This document shows, piece by piece, positions 43,673 to 51,727 of a stretch of 64,000 nucleotides of DNA (its first letter is position 1; every line of letters begins with the position of its first letter). A program made the translations under genes and the position numbers. This DNA comes from Nesterenkonia salmonea (GTDB lineage: Bacteria; Actinomycetota; Actinomycetes; Actinomycetales; Micrococcaceae): the NCBI RefSeq assembly GCF_005771525.1, contig NZ_VAVZ01000003.1, forward strand, positions 59,469-123,468. Reading direction: 5' to 3'. Under the pieces are notes generated by a model, which worked only from the letters and a program-made list of their open reading frames with translations, was not told the DNA's origin and ran no database searches.

Positions 43673-44129
43673 CGGACCCCATGTTTTTGTCGTGGGATCG
43701 GACCACCACTCCGCTCTCCTCGATCTCCAGAAGCCGGTTGAGATCATTGCCCCGGTGATCGAACGTCAGGTGAGGAAACCTGACCCGAAAGCTCTCAATA
43801 CTTGTGCGGACCACAAACTGAAGGTGCCTCACCCCTTCAGTTTCAGCTCCGGTCTTGGGCTGCGGCAGCTCCACGAAGCTCACACTCCACCCATGAGATC
43901 TCAGCGGACGTTGCAGCTCAAACACAGCGATTAACCGGCCATTAATCTCACTTTCACTGATCAGATTTCCGAGTTTGTGCAGATCAGTCTTCACTTCGTC
44001 ATACCGGCTGTTGCTGGGCACCTGAAGACAGAGGGTGTCGTTCTGAACGACTTCGCCGCGGAGTCCCCATGAGTTGAGCAGTTCGTCGGCGCGCGCGATG
44101 TACGAGGCGTAGAGGTTGGATATATCCAT
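43647..44129 (-). CDS. YecM-like VOC-fold protein
   Basis: 160 aa. LISESEINGRLIAVFELQRPL followed by WSVSFVELPQPK and HLQFVV aligns well with E. coli YecM (same spacing of the NGRxI...F.L..P and FSIVELPxP blocks). YecM is a metal-binding-like protein of the vicinal oxygen chelate fold with no established activity. It is convergent with the isochorismatase-like gene, with a 26-base coding overlap. The VOC family assignment is from memory of the fold; the function is unknown. Confidence 0.65.
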   Translation of the reverse strand: MDISNLYASYIARADELLNSWGLRGEVVQNDTLCLQVPSNSRYDEVKTDLHKLGNLISESEINGRLIAVFELQRPLRSHGWSVSFVELPQPKTGAETEGVRHLQFVVRTSIESFRVRFPHLTFDHRGNDLNRLLEIEESGVVVRSHDKNMGSVIAHEVGR

Positions 44130-44197
44130 GGTGCGTCACGCTACCGCGAGAAATGACTGCCACTGGCGCCCCTGGCTTGCGTACCGCAGGGCGGTGG

Positions 44198-45922
44198 TCA
44201 AGGTGTGTCCAACTCCAAATGGCGCCACTTCCACATTCGGCGCAGCCAGCGGTCATGAGAGGCGACGACGACGGCGCCAGGGTAGTCCGGTATGGCGGCC
44301 TCGACCTGCGTAGCGAGGAGAACGGAGAAGTGGTTGGTGGGTTCATCGAGCAGCAGGAGATCCGGCGGATCCGCCAGAACGATGGCCAACGACAACCTTC
44401 GCTGCTGGCCCACGCTGAGATCAGCGACCGGACGGTTTTCGTCCCGACCAGGCAGGAGACCGTATGTTCCCAGTGGAACTACCTCGGCGTGTTGCGCACC
44501 GACGGCATCGGCGTAAATCTGGTTCGCTGTGCGCCCAGGTCCTCGACCAGGCGAATCAGGCAACTCGTGTGTTTGCCTCAACATGCTGACACACGGACTC
44601 TGGTAATGAGAAGCCGTCCCTGAGGTAGGTTGCAGCTCACCAGCAAGCAGTGACAGCAAAGTCGACTTCCCCGCGCCGTTAGGGCCGGTGATCAGCCACT
44701 TCTCTCCGGCGCCAACGCTCAGAGAGGTCTCAGCCAACCGTCCCCGAACTGCGGCATTCGCTACCGTCACAAGAGGACCAGTGGACAAGCCCGATGTGGA
44801 GCGGTCTTCGGTCACCAACCCTCCGAAGCTGAGAGGCCTTGGTGGTTTGCGGATCTGTTCCACCTCCAGAGCCTCCAATCTGCGCCGTGCATCGTTGACC
44901 CGTCGCGAGACCACTTTGGCGTTGCGGTCGGCGTAGAATTTTGCTGCAGCGCGAGCTTCGGTGCGGGGTGTCCAGTCGGCATGCCCCACGGTGTGACTGT
45001 TTCGTTCAGCGGCCCGCAGCCGTTTGAGTTCGTTCTGTTCGTCGCGGTATCGCTTCTGCCAGCGCTGATGAGCATCCATGCGGGCGTGCAAGTATTCGGT
45101 GTAGGCGCCAGTGAACCTAGTGATACCGATTCCGCTGCCAGTGCCATCCGCTACCAGTGGCCCAGCGACCGACTGTGGCAGCGGCGACGGATCCAGATCA
45201 AGCAAGGTGGTGGCCGCCTCATCCAAGAATGCCCTGTCATGGCTGGCGAAAACCACCGGACCTTGCCACTGATTCAGCACCGAAAGCAGGTAGGCAACGG
45301 CGTCGTCGTCCAAATGGTTCGTGGGTTCGTCCAGCAGAAGAAAGTCTGGAGAATTCAACAGCACCCATGCCAGGGAGAGGCGGGCCTGCTGGCCTCCAGA
45401 GATTGCTCCCGTGGGGCGAGTCCGGGGAACCTCACTGAGCCCCAGCCCATTGAGAGTGGCCTCAATGCGCGCATCGATCTCCCAAACGCCGAGTCTCTCC
45501 GCGGCCGCTAAAGCTAAGGAGTAGCGCCTCTGAGCCTGTCCTCCCTGCGGATGATCAGTCACCGCCTCCGCGGCTTTCTGGACCTCACGCTCGGCGGCGC
45601 GTACCGGGGCAACAGCCTCCTCCAACGCTTGGGCGACAGTGCTCTGCTGAGAGAAAGGAGGTTCTTGGTGGAGGAGACCGAGCCTCGGCGTACCCATAGC
45701 GGGTATTGAAGCCCTGACAAACCCCGCGTCAGGCGGCAGGTCCCCTGCCAGCACACGGAGCAGGGTCGATTTTCCGGTCCCGTTTTCACCGATAATGGCA
45801 GCGCACTCACCGGAAGCGACAGTAAAAGAAACATCCGTCAATACACGGTGCTCACCGAAAGAGACAGAAACACCATCAGCGCGCAGATGCGCCGAAACAT
45901 GGTGGGAATTGCGCGTGGTCAC
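44198..45922 (-). CDS. ABC-F family ATPase (ribosome-acting, possible antibiotic resistance)
   Basis: 574 aa, two ABC domains and no membrane segments. Domain 1: GENGTGKST (~44), ISGGQQARLSLAWVLL, LLLDEPTNHLD. A charged helical linker (~260-345, P-site tRNA interaction motif region; RDEQNELKRLRAAER). Domain 2: GPNGAGKST (~416), LSVGQQRRLSLAIVL, LLLLDEPTNHFS. It resembles actinobacterial OleB/TlrC-type ABC-F proteins that displace macrolide-like drugs from the ribosome; a housekeeping EttA-like role is less likely because the linker and divergent second domain differ. GTG start with AGGA 5 bases upstream, after a short leader ORF. Confidence 0.85.
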   Translation of the reverse strand: MTTRNSHHVSAHLRADGVSVSFGEHRVLTDVSFTVASGECAAIIGENGTGKSTLLRVLAGDLPPDAGFVRASIPAMGTPRLGLLHQEPPFSQQSTVAQALEEAVAPVRAAEREVQKAAEAVTDHPQGGQAQRRYSLALAAAERLGVWEIDARIEATLNGLGLSEVPRTRPTGAISGGQQARLSLAWVLLNSPDFLLLDEPTNHLDDDAVAYLLSVLNQWQGPVVFASHDRAFLDEAATTLLDLDPSPLPQSVAGPLVADGTGSGIGITRFTGAYTEYLHARMDAHQRWQKRYRDEQNELKRLRAAERNSHTVGHADWTPRTEARAAAKFYADRNAKVVSRRVNDARRRLEALEVEQIRKPPRPLSFGGLVTEDRSTSGLSTGPLVTVANAAVRGRLAETSLSVGAGEKWLITGPNGAGKSTLLSLLAGELQPTSGTASHYQSPCVSMLRQTHELPDSPGRGPGRTANQIYADAVGAQHAEVVPLGTYGLLPGRDENRPVADLSVGQQRRLSLAIVLADPPDLLLLDEPTNHFSVLLATQVEAAIPDYPGAVVVASHDRWLRRMWKWRHLELDTP

Positions 45923-45930
45923 AGTCTTCC

Positions 45931-45981
45931 TTAGAAGTCGTCAGGAGTCCCACCGGGCTGCAGACCGCGGAGGCAGGACAT
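45931..45981 (-). CDS. Putative 16-aa leader peptide of the ABC-F gene
   Basis: ATG at 45981 opens MSCLRGLQPGGTPDDF and stops with a TAA at 45933-45931, whose AAGGA is the ABC-F ribosome binding site. The next start codon (45922) is 8 bases on. Short ORFs that end inside the Shine-Dalgarno sequence are typical of attenuation or coupling control of ribosome-protection and methylase resistance genes. No strong Shine-Dalgarno sequence precedes the leader itself, so the call is tentative. Confidence 0.35.
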   Translation of the reverse strand: MSCLRGLQPGGTPDDF

Positions 45982-46024
45982 TGCTGTGAGTCAACGCTTC
46001 ATACACGCCACTTTAGCGCATGGT

Positions 46025-46507
46025 TTATGTCTTGGGTCTGACAGCTTGGGCAGTTCCGCCGGTGACCTGCAGGAGTTGATCGTAGGTGGTGGGGAAGACC
46101 GTTTTGGGGTGTCCGGCGGCGGCCCACACCTCCTGGTATTGACCGAGCGCTGGGTCCACATAAGTCGGAACCTGGTGCGTATGCCCGACTGGAGCGACAC
46201 CGCCGATCACCTGGCCCGTGGCCTGCCGGACAACATCCTTGGAGGCCCGGCCGATGGTCCCTCCCAGCTGCTCCCCCAACCACTCGGTGTCAACTCGGTG
46301 CGCACCAGAGGTCAGCACCAGCACGGGTTCATCGTGAAGGGTGAAAACTAAAGAGTTGGCGATCTGCCCCACCTCAACGCCCAAAGCGTCAGCGGCGCTC
46401 TGAGCAGTGGTGACGGCGTCGTCGAACCAGGTCACTTCAGGCTCTAGACCGTGTTCGGCAAGATCAGCCAAAACTCGTTCAACAGCGGGATGTTCTTGGT
46501 GCGCCAT
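46025..46507 (-). CDS. YbaK/EbsC-family aminoacyl-tRNA deacylase
   Basis: 160 aa single-domain YbaK protein. AQSAADALGVEVGQIANSLVF (~35-55), SGAHRVDTEWLGEQLGG and RQATGQVIGGVAPVGH (~90-115) match the family, whose members hydrolyse mischarged Cys- or Ala-tRNA-Pro. The Lys typical of proofreading YbaK/ProX is not clearly identifiable in the 'NSLVF' segment, so which mischarged tRNA it edits is open. It is 9 bases downstream of the cysteine desulfurase gene and likely cotranscribed. Confidence 0.85.
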   Translation of the reverse strand: MAHQEHPAVERVLADLAEHGLEPEVTWFDDAVTTAQSAADALGVEVGQIANSLVFTLHDEPVLVLTSGAHRVDTEWLGEQLGGTIGRASKDVVRQATGQVIGGVAPVGHTHQVPTYVDPALGQYQEVWAAAGHPKTVFPTTYDQLLQVTGGTAQAVRPKT

Positions 46508-46516
46508 GGCACTAAC

Positions 46517-47725
46517 TTATCGTTTGCCGGCGGAGCGGGGCGTGTCTGCGGCAAGGCCAGCGGTGCGCGAGCGGGCAATAATCCCCGGCAGGGCCTCCGC
46601 GAGCGCGGCGACGTCGTTCTCCGTTGTAGTCCACCCCAGGGAGAACCTCTGCGCGCCGCGGGCCTGAGATTCGCTGAGCCCCATAGATAAGAGCACATGA
46701 GAAGGCCGCGGGACTCCGGCAGTGCACGCTGAACCGGTGGCGGTGTCGAACCCGGCCATATCAAGCATGAACAGCAGCGAATCGCCCTCAGCGCCATCTA
46801 CAGCAATGTGCAGATTGTTAGGCATCCTCAGCTCGGGCGCCTTCCTAGGATCCGGGCCGCAGAGCCGCACTCCGTCCAAACCCACCACAGCTTCCAAGAG
46901 CTGATTCCGCAATCCTGTGAGTCGGCCCGCCTCGGTGCGGATCTGTGCCACCGTCTCCTCCGCCACGGCACCGAACGCACAGATTCCTGGTGCGTCCAGC
47001 GTGCCGGAACGAATATCACGCTCCTGCCCACCGCCATGGAGCACCGGAACCAGCTTCACATCCCTGCGCACCAGCAACGCGCCGATCCCCACAGGGGCAC
47101 CGATTTTGTGTCCGCTCAACGCCATGGTGGAGGCTCCAGATTCTGCGAAACTGACCGGCAGCGAGCCAAACGCCTGCACCGCGTCAGTGTGAAAGGGAAC
47201 TTCCGCCTCAGCGCAGAGCCGGCCAATCGCCGCTATCGGCTGAACAGTGCCGACCTCGTTATTGGCCCACATCACCGTCACCAGAGCGATCGATTCCGGA
47301 TCATCGTGAAGCAACGTGGCCAGCGCGGTCATGTCGACCAGGCCTTCGCTGTCCACCGGGATCATGACAAGTTCGGCACCATGCTGGGCCTCAATCCACT
47401 CCGCGGTGTCCAGTACTGCGTGGTGCTCGGTGCCGGGCAACAGGATGCGGCGCCGCCGTGGATCCCCGGCCTGGCGCTGCCAGTAGAGCCCTTTCAGCGC
47501 CAAATTGTCAGCCTCCGTGCCACCTGAGGTAAAGATCACCTCGGAAGGATCGGCGCCAGCAGCGGCCGCAAGTTGTGACCGCGCAGAATCCACAGCCAGG
47601 CGCGCTCGTCGCCCGGATCCGTGCAGCGAAGAGGGGTTGGCGAGCAGCGGCATCTGCTCGGTGAGCACCTGCACCGCAGTGGGTTTCACGGGGGTAGTGG
47701 CGGCGTGATCGAAGTAGCGGGACAT
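46517..47725 (-). CDS. iscS: Cysteine desulfurase (IscS/NifS type)
   Basis: 402 aa from the ATG at 47725 (the in-frame GTG one codon earlier is possible). It is a PLP enzyme that turns cysteine into alanine and a protein persulfide. PLP Lys207 in MALSGHKIGAPVG, catalytic Cys334 in GSACTAGVPRPSHVL, and the N-terminus YFDHAATTPV. It is the probable sulfur donor for MnmA, whose gene is normally adjacent in Actinobacteria but here is ~8.5 kb away. It also feeds Fe-S assembly. Divergent from a J-domain gene, only ~37 bases apart. Confidence 0.92.
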   Translation of the reverse strand: MSRYFDHAATTPVKPTAVQVLTEQMPLLANPSSLHGSGRRARLAVDSARSQLAAAAGADPSEVIFTSGGTEADNLALKGLYWQRQAGDPRRRRILLPGTEHHAVLDTAEWIEAQHGAELVMIPVDSEGLVDMTALATLLHDDPESIALVTVMWANNEVGTVQPIAAIGRLCAEAEVPFHTDAVQAFGSLPVSFAESGASTMALSGHKIGAPVGIGALLVRRDVKLVPVLHGGGQERDIRSGTLDAPGICAFGAVAEETVAQIRTEAGRLTGLRNQLLEAVVGLDGVRLCGPDPRKAPELRMPNNLHIAVDGAEGDSLLFMLDMAGFDTATGSACTAGVPRPSHVLLSMGLSESQARGAQRFSLGWTTTENDVAALAEALPGIIARSRTAGLAADTPRSAGKR

Positions 47726-47762
47726 CACTGCCGATTCTACGCGCGGTAATCTTGTATCTCTG

Positions 47763-48806
47763 ATGAATGAGCCGGACTTCTACACAGTGCTGGGCGTGGC
47801 GCCTGACGACGAGCCCCAAGTCATACGTGCCGCGTACCGGCGCGCTGCCCGGGAACACCACCCTGACCGGGGTGGCACAGCGGAGAAATTCCACCAAATC
47901 CAAGCCGCCTGGGACGTTCTCGGATCACCGGAGGACCGCGCAGAATATGACCGACGACGCCGCCGCACCGGCTCCGCACCCTCAGCGTCCACGCCTGCCC
48001 CCACCGGAGAGGGCACCGGGTTCACCTATTCGCGCAGCGAGGCCTCCCGCGGGACCGGCTCCCGCCCTTCAGAGACCCGGACTCGTCGCAGGTCGACGTC
48101 CCGCTCCCCCAGCGCGGATCAGCCGCCCCTCTACATACCGCCGCTATCGCAGCCTGAGCCGCTGAACCTCACCCTGACCAGCCAAAAGATCCACGGCGGA
48201 TTCGAGTCCCGGGGCTTGTTCGGTGGCCGGGCCCGGCGCCGTCAGCTCCGTACCTCCAGCCTGTTGGAGAAGCACGTGCTCAGCGCGCTTCCTGCAGCCA
48301 GGCTCTTCAACGACGTCGCCCTCGAAGCACCCAAGCTTGACCGCAAGGGTGAGCCGCGGGTGCCGAAGAGCTCCGATTATGTGGACCATGTGCTGATTTG
48401 CGGGTCGACTCTGGTACTGGTCAGCGGGCTTGAAGTGCCGGGCTCCACAGCCTCCTGGGATGGACGGGCCTTGCGCGCCGCCGGCAGGAGCGTGGCCCTG
48501 CCCGACCTTGCCACGGCGACAAAGCTGCTGCGCAACAATCTGAACCGTCAGCTGCGGTCAGTAGGCGTTGACGACGGTGCCATCACCACCGACTGGCAGC
48601 ATGTGCTGATCGCCGCCGACGGGGACCTTTTTCACCCAGTAGTCGAGCCCCAAGGGGCGGGACGACGCGGGCACATGCCCCTGGCTGCTGGGCGCGCCAT
48701 AGGCCATCTGGTCAATGTGCTCTCCGAATCCGACCAGGCGAATGTGGTCAACCGTCACCTCATGGCAGCACTGCGCAGCAGACTCGCTGTTCCGGACGAC
48801 ACATGA
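47763..48806 (+). CDS. J-domain protein with nuclease-related-like C-terminus
   Basis: 347 aa. J-domain 5-~68 with His33-Pro34-Asp35, so it can stimulate Hsp70 (DnaK). A disordered Ser/Pro/Arg linker runs ~69-135. The C-terminal ~150 residues (SSLLEKHVLSALPAARLFNDVALE ... DYVDHVLICGSTLVLVSGLEVPG) recall the NERD-like fold (G...V...L...vfnDv.l...iDHvli....v.VidsK), but the catalytic Lys region is replaced by Leu-Glu-Val, so nuclease activity is doubtful. There is no zinc-finger domain as in DnaJ. ATGA overlap couples it to trmL. Confidence 0.75.
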   Translation: MNEPDFYTVLGVAPDDEPQVIRAAYRRAAREHHPDRGGTAEKFHQIQAAWDVLGSPEDRAEYDRRRRRTGSAPSASTPAPTGEGTGFTYSRSEASRGTGSRPSETRTRRRSTSRSPSADQPPLYIPPLSQPEPLNLTLTSQKIHGGFESRGLFGGRARRRQLRTSSLLEKHVLSALPAARLFNDVALEAPKLDRKGEPRVPKSSDYVDHVLICGSTLVLVSGLEVPGSTASWDGRALRAAGRSVALPDLATATKLLRNNLNRQLRSVGVDDGAITTDWQHVLIAADGDLFHPVVEPQGAGRRGHMPLAAGRAIGHLVNVLSESDQANVVNRHLMAALRSRLAVPDDT

Positions 48807-49324
48807 GCGGGGCAGGGCTGCGCATTGTGCTGGACCAGCCGGAGATTCCCGGCAACACCGGCAACATCATCCGGCTCGCTGCCGTCACCGGATTTGAGCT
48901 GCACATCGCCGGACCCACATTGTTCGACTTCTCCGACGCAAAACTCAAGCGGGCCGGTTTGGACTATCACGACCTCGCTGTGATGACCGAACATGAGAAC
49001 CTCGAGTCCGCCTATGCACACCTTGGTGTCTCCTCTAAGCGGGACACTCCCTTTGCCGCCGGTGAGACGGCCGCCGCACGGATCTTCGCTTTCACCGGAG
49101 AAGGCACCATCGCCCACACTGAGGTCAGCTACCAGCCCGGTGACATCCTGCTCTTCGGCCGGGAGTCCACGGGTCTGGACGAATGCGTCAAAGCGGATCC
49201 GCGCCTGACAGGGACAGTACGCATACCCATGCTTCCCGGGCGGCGCAGCCTCAACCTCGCCAACTCGGTGTCCATTGCCGTCTATGAGGCCTGGCGGCAA
49301 TACAGCTTCCGCGACGCTGTGTGA
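48803..49324 (+). CDS. trmL: tRNA (cytidine/uridine-34 2'-O)-methyltransferase TrmL
   Basis: 173 aa, SPOUT fold. LRIVLDQPEIPGNTGNIIRLAAVTGFELHIAGP (~5-40) and the trefoil knot LLFGRESTGLD (~117-127) and RIPMLPGRRSLNLANSVSIAVYEAWRQ (~140-168) bind S-adenosylmethionine. TrmL methylates the ribose of nucleotide 34 in tRNA-Leu isoacceptors. ATGA overlap with the J-domain gene gives coupling. Confidence 0.93.
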   Translation: MSGAGLRIVLDQPEIPGNTGNIIRLAAVTGFELHIAGPTLFDFSDAKLKRAGLDYHDLAVMTEHENLESAYAHLGVSSKRDTPFAAGETAAARIFAFTGEGTIAHTEVSYQPGDILLFGRESTGLDECVKADPRLTGTVRIPMLPGRRSLNLANSVSIAVYEAWRQYSFRDAV

Positions 49325-49403
49325 GCTTAGCGCCCGGAGTTGCACGGCTCTGGGTGGGTGTTGGTCGCCTCAGCATTCAGGTCCGCTGACTAGACTCAGG
49401 GCT

Positions 49404-50939
49404 ATGAGCGAGACTCCCCGCCGCGATGAGGCGACCTCCCCCCAAGAGGCCGCACCGGTCGCCGAAACACCGGTGGAACTTGATCACCACCAGCAGACCG
49501 AAGAGCCCACACTGACTGATCTGCTGACAAGCACTGCGCAGGGCGATCAGGCGGCATTCTCTGCCTTCTTTGATGCCACCGCCGATGTGGTCTATGGGTT
49601 GGCGCTCATCATGCACGCCGAGTACGACCATGCACACTCCTCGACGATCGCCGTCTACCGGCACCTGTGGGACCAGGCTGATGCTCGGGCCCGTGACCTC
49701 CGACTGCAGACTCACGCCTCCCAGCTGCTGACTGAGGAGTTCGCAGACGTCAGCCCGGAGAACCCCAGCTACCGACCCAATGAGTATGAGTTGGTACTGG
49801 AATGGCTCATCCCGCTGACGCACCGGATCTTTGTGGAGCGCTTCCGTGACCGCACCACCAGCCCGATCCCACTAACCCCCGTGCCGCAAAGTGAGGGGGG
49901 CGGCGTCGCCGGTCTCCCCGAAGAGGTGCTGGAGGATCTGCTGGCGCTGTCCGACTCTCAGGCCCAGGCACTGGCGCTGACCTTCTTGGCCGGAATCCCC
50001 CACCAGGAGGTGGCCGAAACGGTCGGCGCAGCGGTGCCCTCCATCAAATCCAGGCTGCGCGATGCGATGACGCGTCTGCACAGCCAACGCGAAGCCCGGG
50101 ACACCGGCACGGACCCGATCCTGCGCGCCGCTGTCACCAAGGAAGATCTGGAACGCTCCGGGGGTGTGAACCGCAACTTCTCAAACCAGATCGCAGCCGA
50201 CCTGGATAAAGGCCTGCTAGTGGAGCTCGCCGAGCTCTACGCACTGGACGCGGTGGATGATGCAGAACGCGCCCTTCTGGATGAGAAGGCGCTGACGGCC
50301 TCACCTGAGGAAGTCCAGCAGTGGGAGACTCGGGTCCTGGCAGCACGGCGGACGCTGGCTGAGATCTTCGCCTCCGATCCAGTAGCGCCTCCGTCCACCC
50401 TGCTGGAGGAACTCCTTGAGGGTCTCGGCGGTCAAGAGGTCGGAGTATCGCTGGTGGAAGACATCTCCAATCACACTGGTGAGGACGAACGCCGTAAGCC
50501 AGTGGTCAAGAAATGGATGTTCATTGCCGGGTTCGTGGCGATTGTGCTGATCGGGGCCCTGGTCATTTGGCAGTTCACCGTGCCCCGTGATGTTCAGGCC
50601 ATCGCCGATGCAGACCCGGACGCGTCACTGGTGGAGGACTACCAGATGGAGCAGGGCGGCACTATTGACGCAGTCCTGGCCCCCACCGAGGATGTTGGCT
50701 ACGTTCAGTTCGAGGACGTGCCCAGCACCGAAGGTGACCAGACCTACCAGCTGTGGCTGCTGCCCCGCGGTGCCGGTGAACCCGCCTCCATAGGCAACTT
50801 CACCGCCGACCAGCTAGAAGGTGAAGTCATCGACATCAACAACTTAGCCCAGCACCAGGCGCTACTTGTCACGGTGGAGGAAGTTCGCGGTGAGGAACGC
50901 CCCCAGGGCGAAATCGTGGCCCAGCTTCCGCTGGACTAG
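49404..50939 (+). CDS. Fused ECF sigma factor and RskA-like anti-sigma factor
   Basis: 511 aa from the ATG at 49404. Residues ~40-150: divergent sigma region 2 (DQAAFSAFFDATADVVYGLALIM; WLIPLTHRIFVERFRD at its end). Residues ~171-229: sigma region 4, with LSDSQAQALALTFLAGIPHQEVAETVGAAVPSIKSRLRDAM as HTH. Residues ~253-345: helical anti-sigma-like domain (NRNFSNQIAADLDKGLLVELAELYALDAVDDAERALLDEKALTASPEE). Membrane segment ~369-391 (WMFIAGFVAIVLIGALVIWQF). Residues ~396-511: RskA-type extracytoplasmic domain (DVGYVQFEDVPSTEGDQTYQLWLLPRG). Normally these are two genes (sigK and rskA). Release would require membrane proteolysis. Convergent with the PIG-L gene; stops overlap by a few bases. Confidence 0.85.
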   Translation: MSETPRRDEATSPQEAAPVAETPVELDHHQQTEEPTLTDLLTSTAQGDQAAFSAFFDATADVVYGLALIMHAEYDHAHSSTIAVYRHLWDQADARARDLRLQTHASQLLTEEFADVSPENPSYRPNEYELVLEWLIPLTHRIFVERFRDRTTSPIPLTPVPQSEGGGVAGLPEEVLEDLLALSDSQAQALALTFLAGIPHQEVAETVGAAVPSIKSRLRDAMTRLHSQREARDTGTDPILRAAVTKEDLERSGGVNRNFSNQIAADLDKGLLVELAELYALDAVDDAERALLDEKALTASPEEVQQWETRVLAARRTLAEIFASDPVAPPSTLLEELLEGLGGQEVGVSLVEDISNHTGEDERRKPVVKKWMFIAGFVAIVLIGALVIWQFTVPRDVQAIADADPDASLVEDYQMEQGGTIDAVLAPTEDVGYVQFEDVPSTEGDQTYQLWLLPRGAGEPASIGNFTADQLEGEVIDINNLAQHQALLVTVEEVRGEERPQGEIVAQLPLD

Positions 50940-51727
50940 AAACCGGAAATGGTCGCGGGGTCGTTGACGATCACGTGATGGAACTCTTCGGCGTACCCGC
51001 CAGCACCATGAGTGGTCTGCAGCTGGTCGGTGACGAACTCGCGCATCCGCTCAGCGTCACGGTGCTGACTGAAATGCCGGCCCAGGGCAGCGAGCTTCCG
51101 GTCCTGGTATCCGGTCACATCCACCCGCAGGTTCACCCGCTCTGCTGGTGAACCCATCAGCAGCAAGTGCTGGATCTTAAAGGCAGGTAGCCCAGCTGCC
51201 TCTAGCTCCGGGTACGCAAAGGGGTTCTCCACATACGGATACGCTGCCCGCACCACAGCTTCGCCGGTGGCCAGATGGTCCGGATGAGCTTTCTGCAGTC
51301 GGTCCCATGCGCGCTCCGGGTGGAAGCTCAACACTGCCTGGGGCCGGGTCTGACGCATCACGCGCACTAGATCCCCCACCAGCTTGTGCGTGGGCTGGAC
51401 GAAGCCGTCACGTTCGTCCAGCACCAACACCTCAGAGATCCCGACGACGTCCGCAGCCGCCTCCTGCTCGGCTTGCCTGAGCCGGCTCGTCTCTTCAGCG
51501 TTCCGGCCGGGATCAAACCCGCCAGCGTCCCCGGTGGTGAGCATGCACAAGCTCACCTCAACATCAGCATCGGTGAGCGCAGCGATCGTCGCCGCGCTTC
51601 CGAAGTCAATGTCATCCGGGTGCGCTGACACGGCGAGCACCTTGTGCAGGTCTAGCTCTGCCATGAGCTCAGCAGGTGAGCAGAGGCGGGAGGAGGGAGC
51701 CGGCGGCGTCGTCATCAACGGGATCAC
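50936..51727 (-). CDS. PIG-L (GlcNAc deacetylase-like) family protein
   Basis: 263 aa. The metal site AHPDDIDFGSA (~34-44) is the AHPDD hallmark of the LmbE/PIG-L family, whose zinc enzymes remove N-acetyl groups from GlcNAc-containing substrates (e.g. MshB in mycothiol synthesis, Mca). The later HxxH-like segment, DHLATGEAVVRAAYP (~150), completes the metal site. MshB-type versus other substrate cannot be told from the sequence; actinobacterial mshB is usually longer. It overlaps the HtrA stop by a few bases (GTGA). Confidence 0.82.
   Translation of the reverse strand: MIPLMTTPPAPSSRLCSPAELMAELDLHKVLAVSAHPDDIDFGSAATIAALTDADVEVSLCMLTTGDAGGFDPGRNAEETSRLRQAEQEAAADVVGISEVLVLDERDGFVQPTHKLVGDLVRVMRQTRPQAVLSFHPERAWDRLQKAHPDHLATGEAVVRAAYPYVENPFAYPELEAAGLPAFKIQHLLLMGSPAERVNLRVDVTGYQDRKLAALGRHFSQHRDAERMREFVTDQLQTTHGAGGYAEEFHHVIVNDPATISGF

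Noticed and set aside
45991..46002. Three-codon ORF (Met-Lys-Arg-stop) between the YbaK and ABC-F genes
   Set aside because: Too short to be distinguished from chance; the 16-codon ORF that ends in the ribosome binding site is the better leader candidate.
49275..49403. N-terminal extension of the sigma/anti-sigma fusion into trmL
   Set aside because: The extension repeats trmL coding DNA in another frame and reads as low-quality protein; the ATG at 49404 gives the expected N-terminus.
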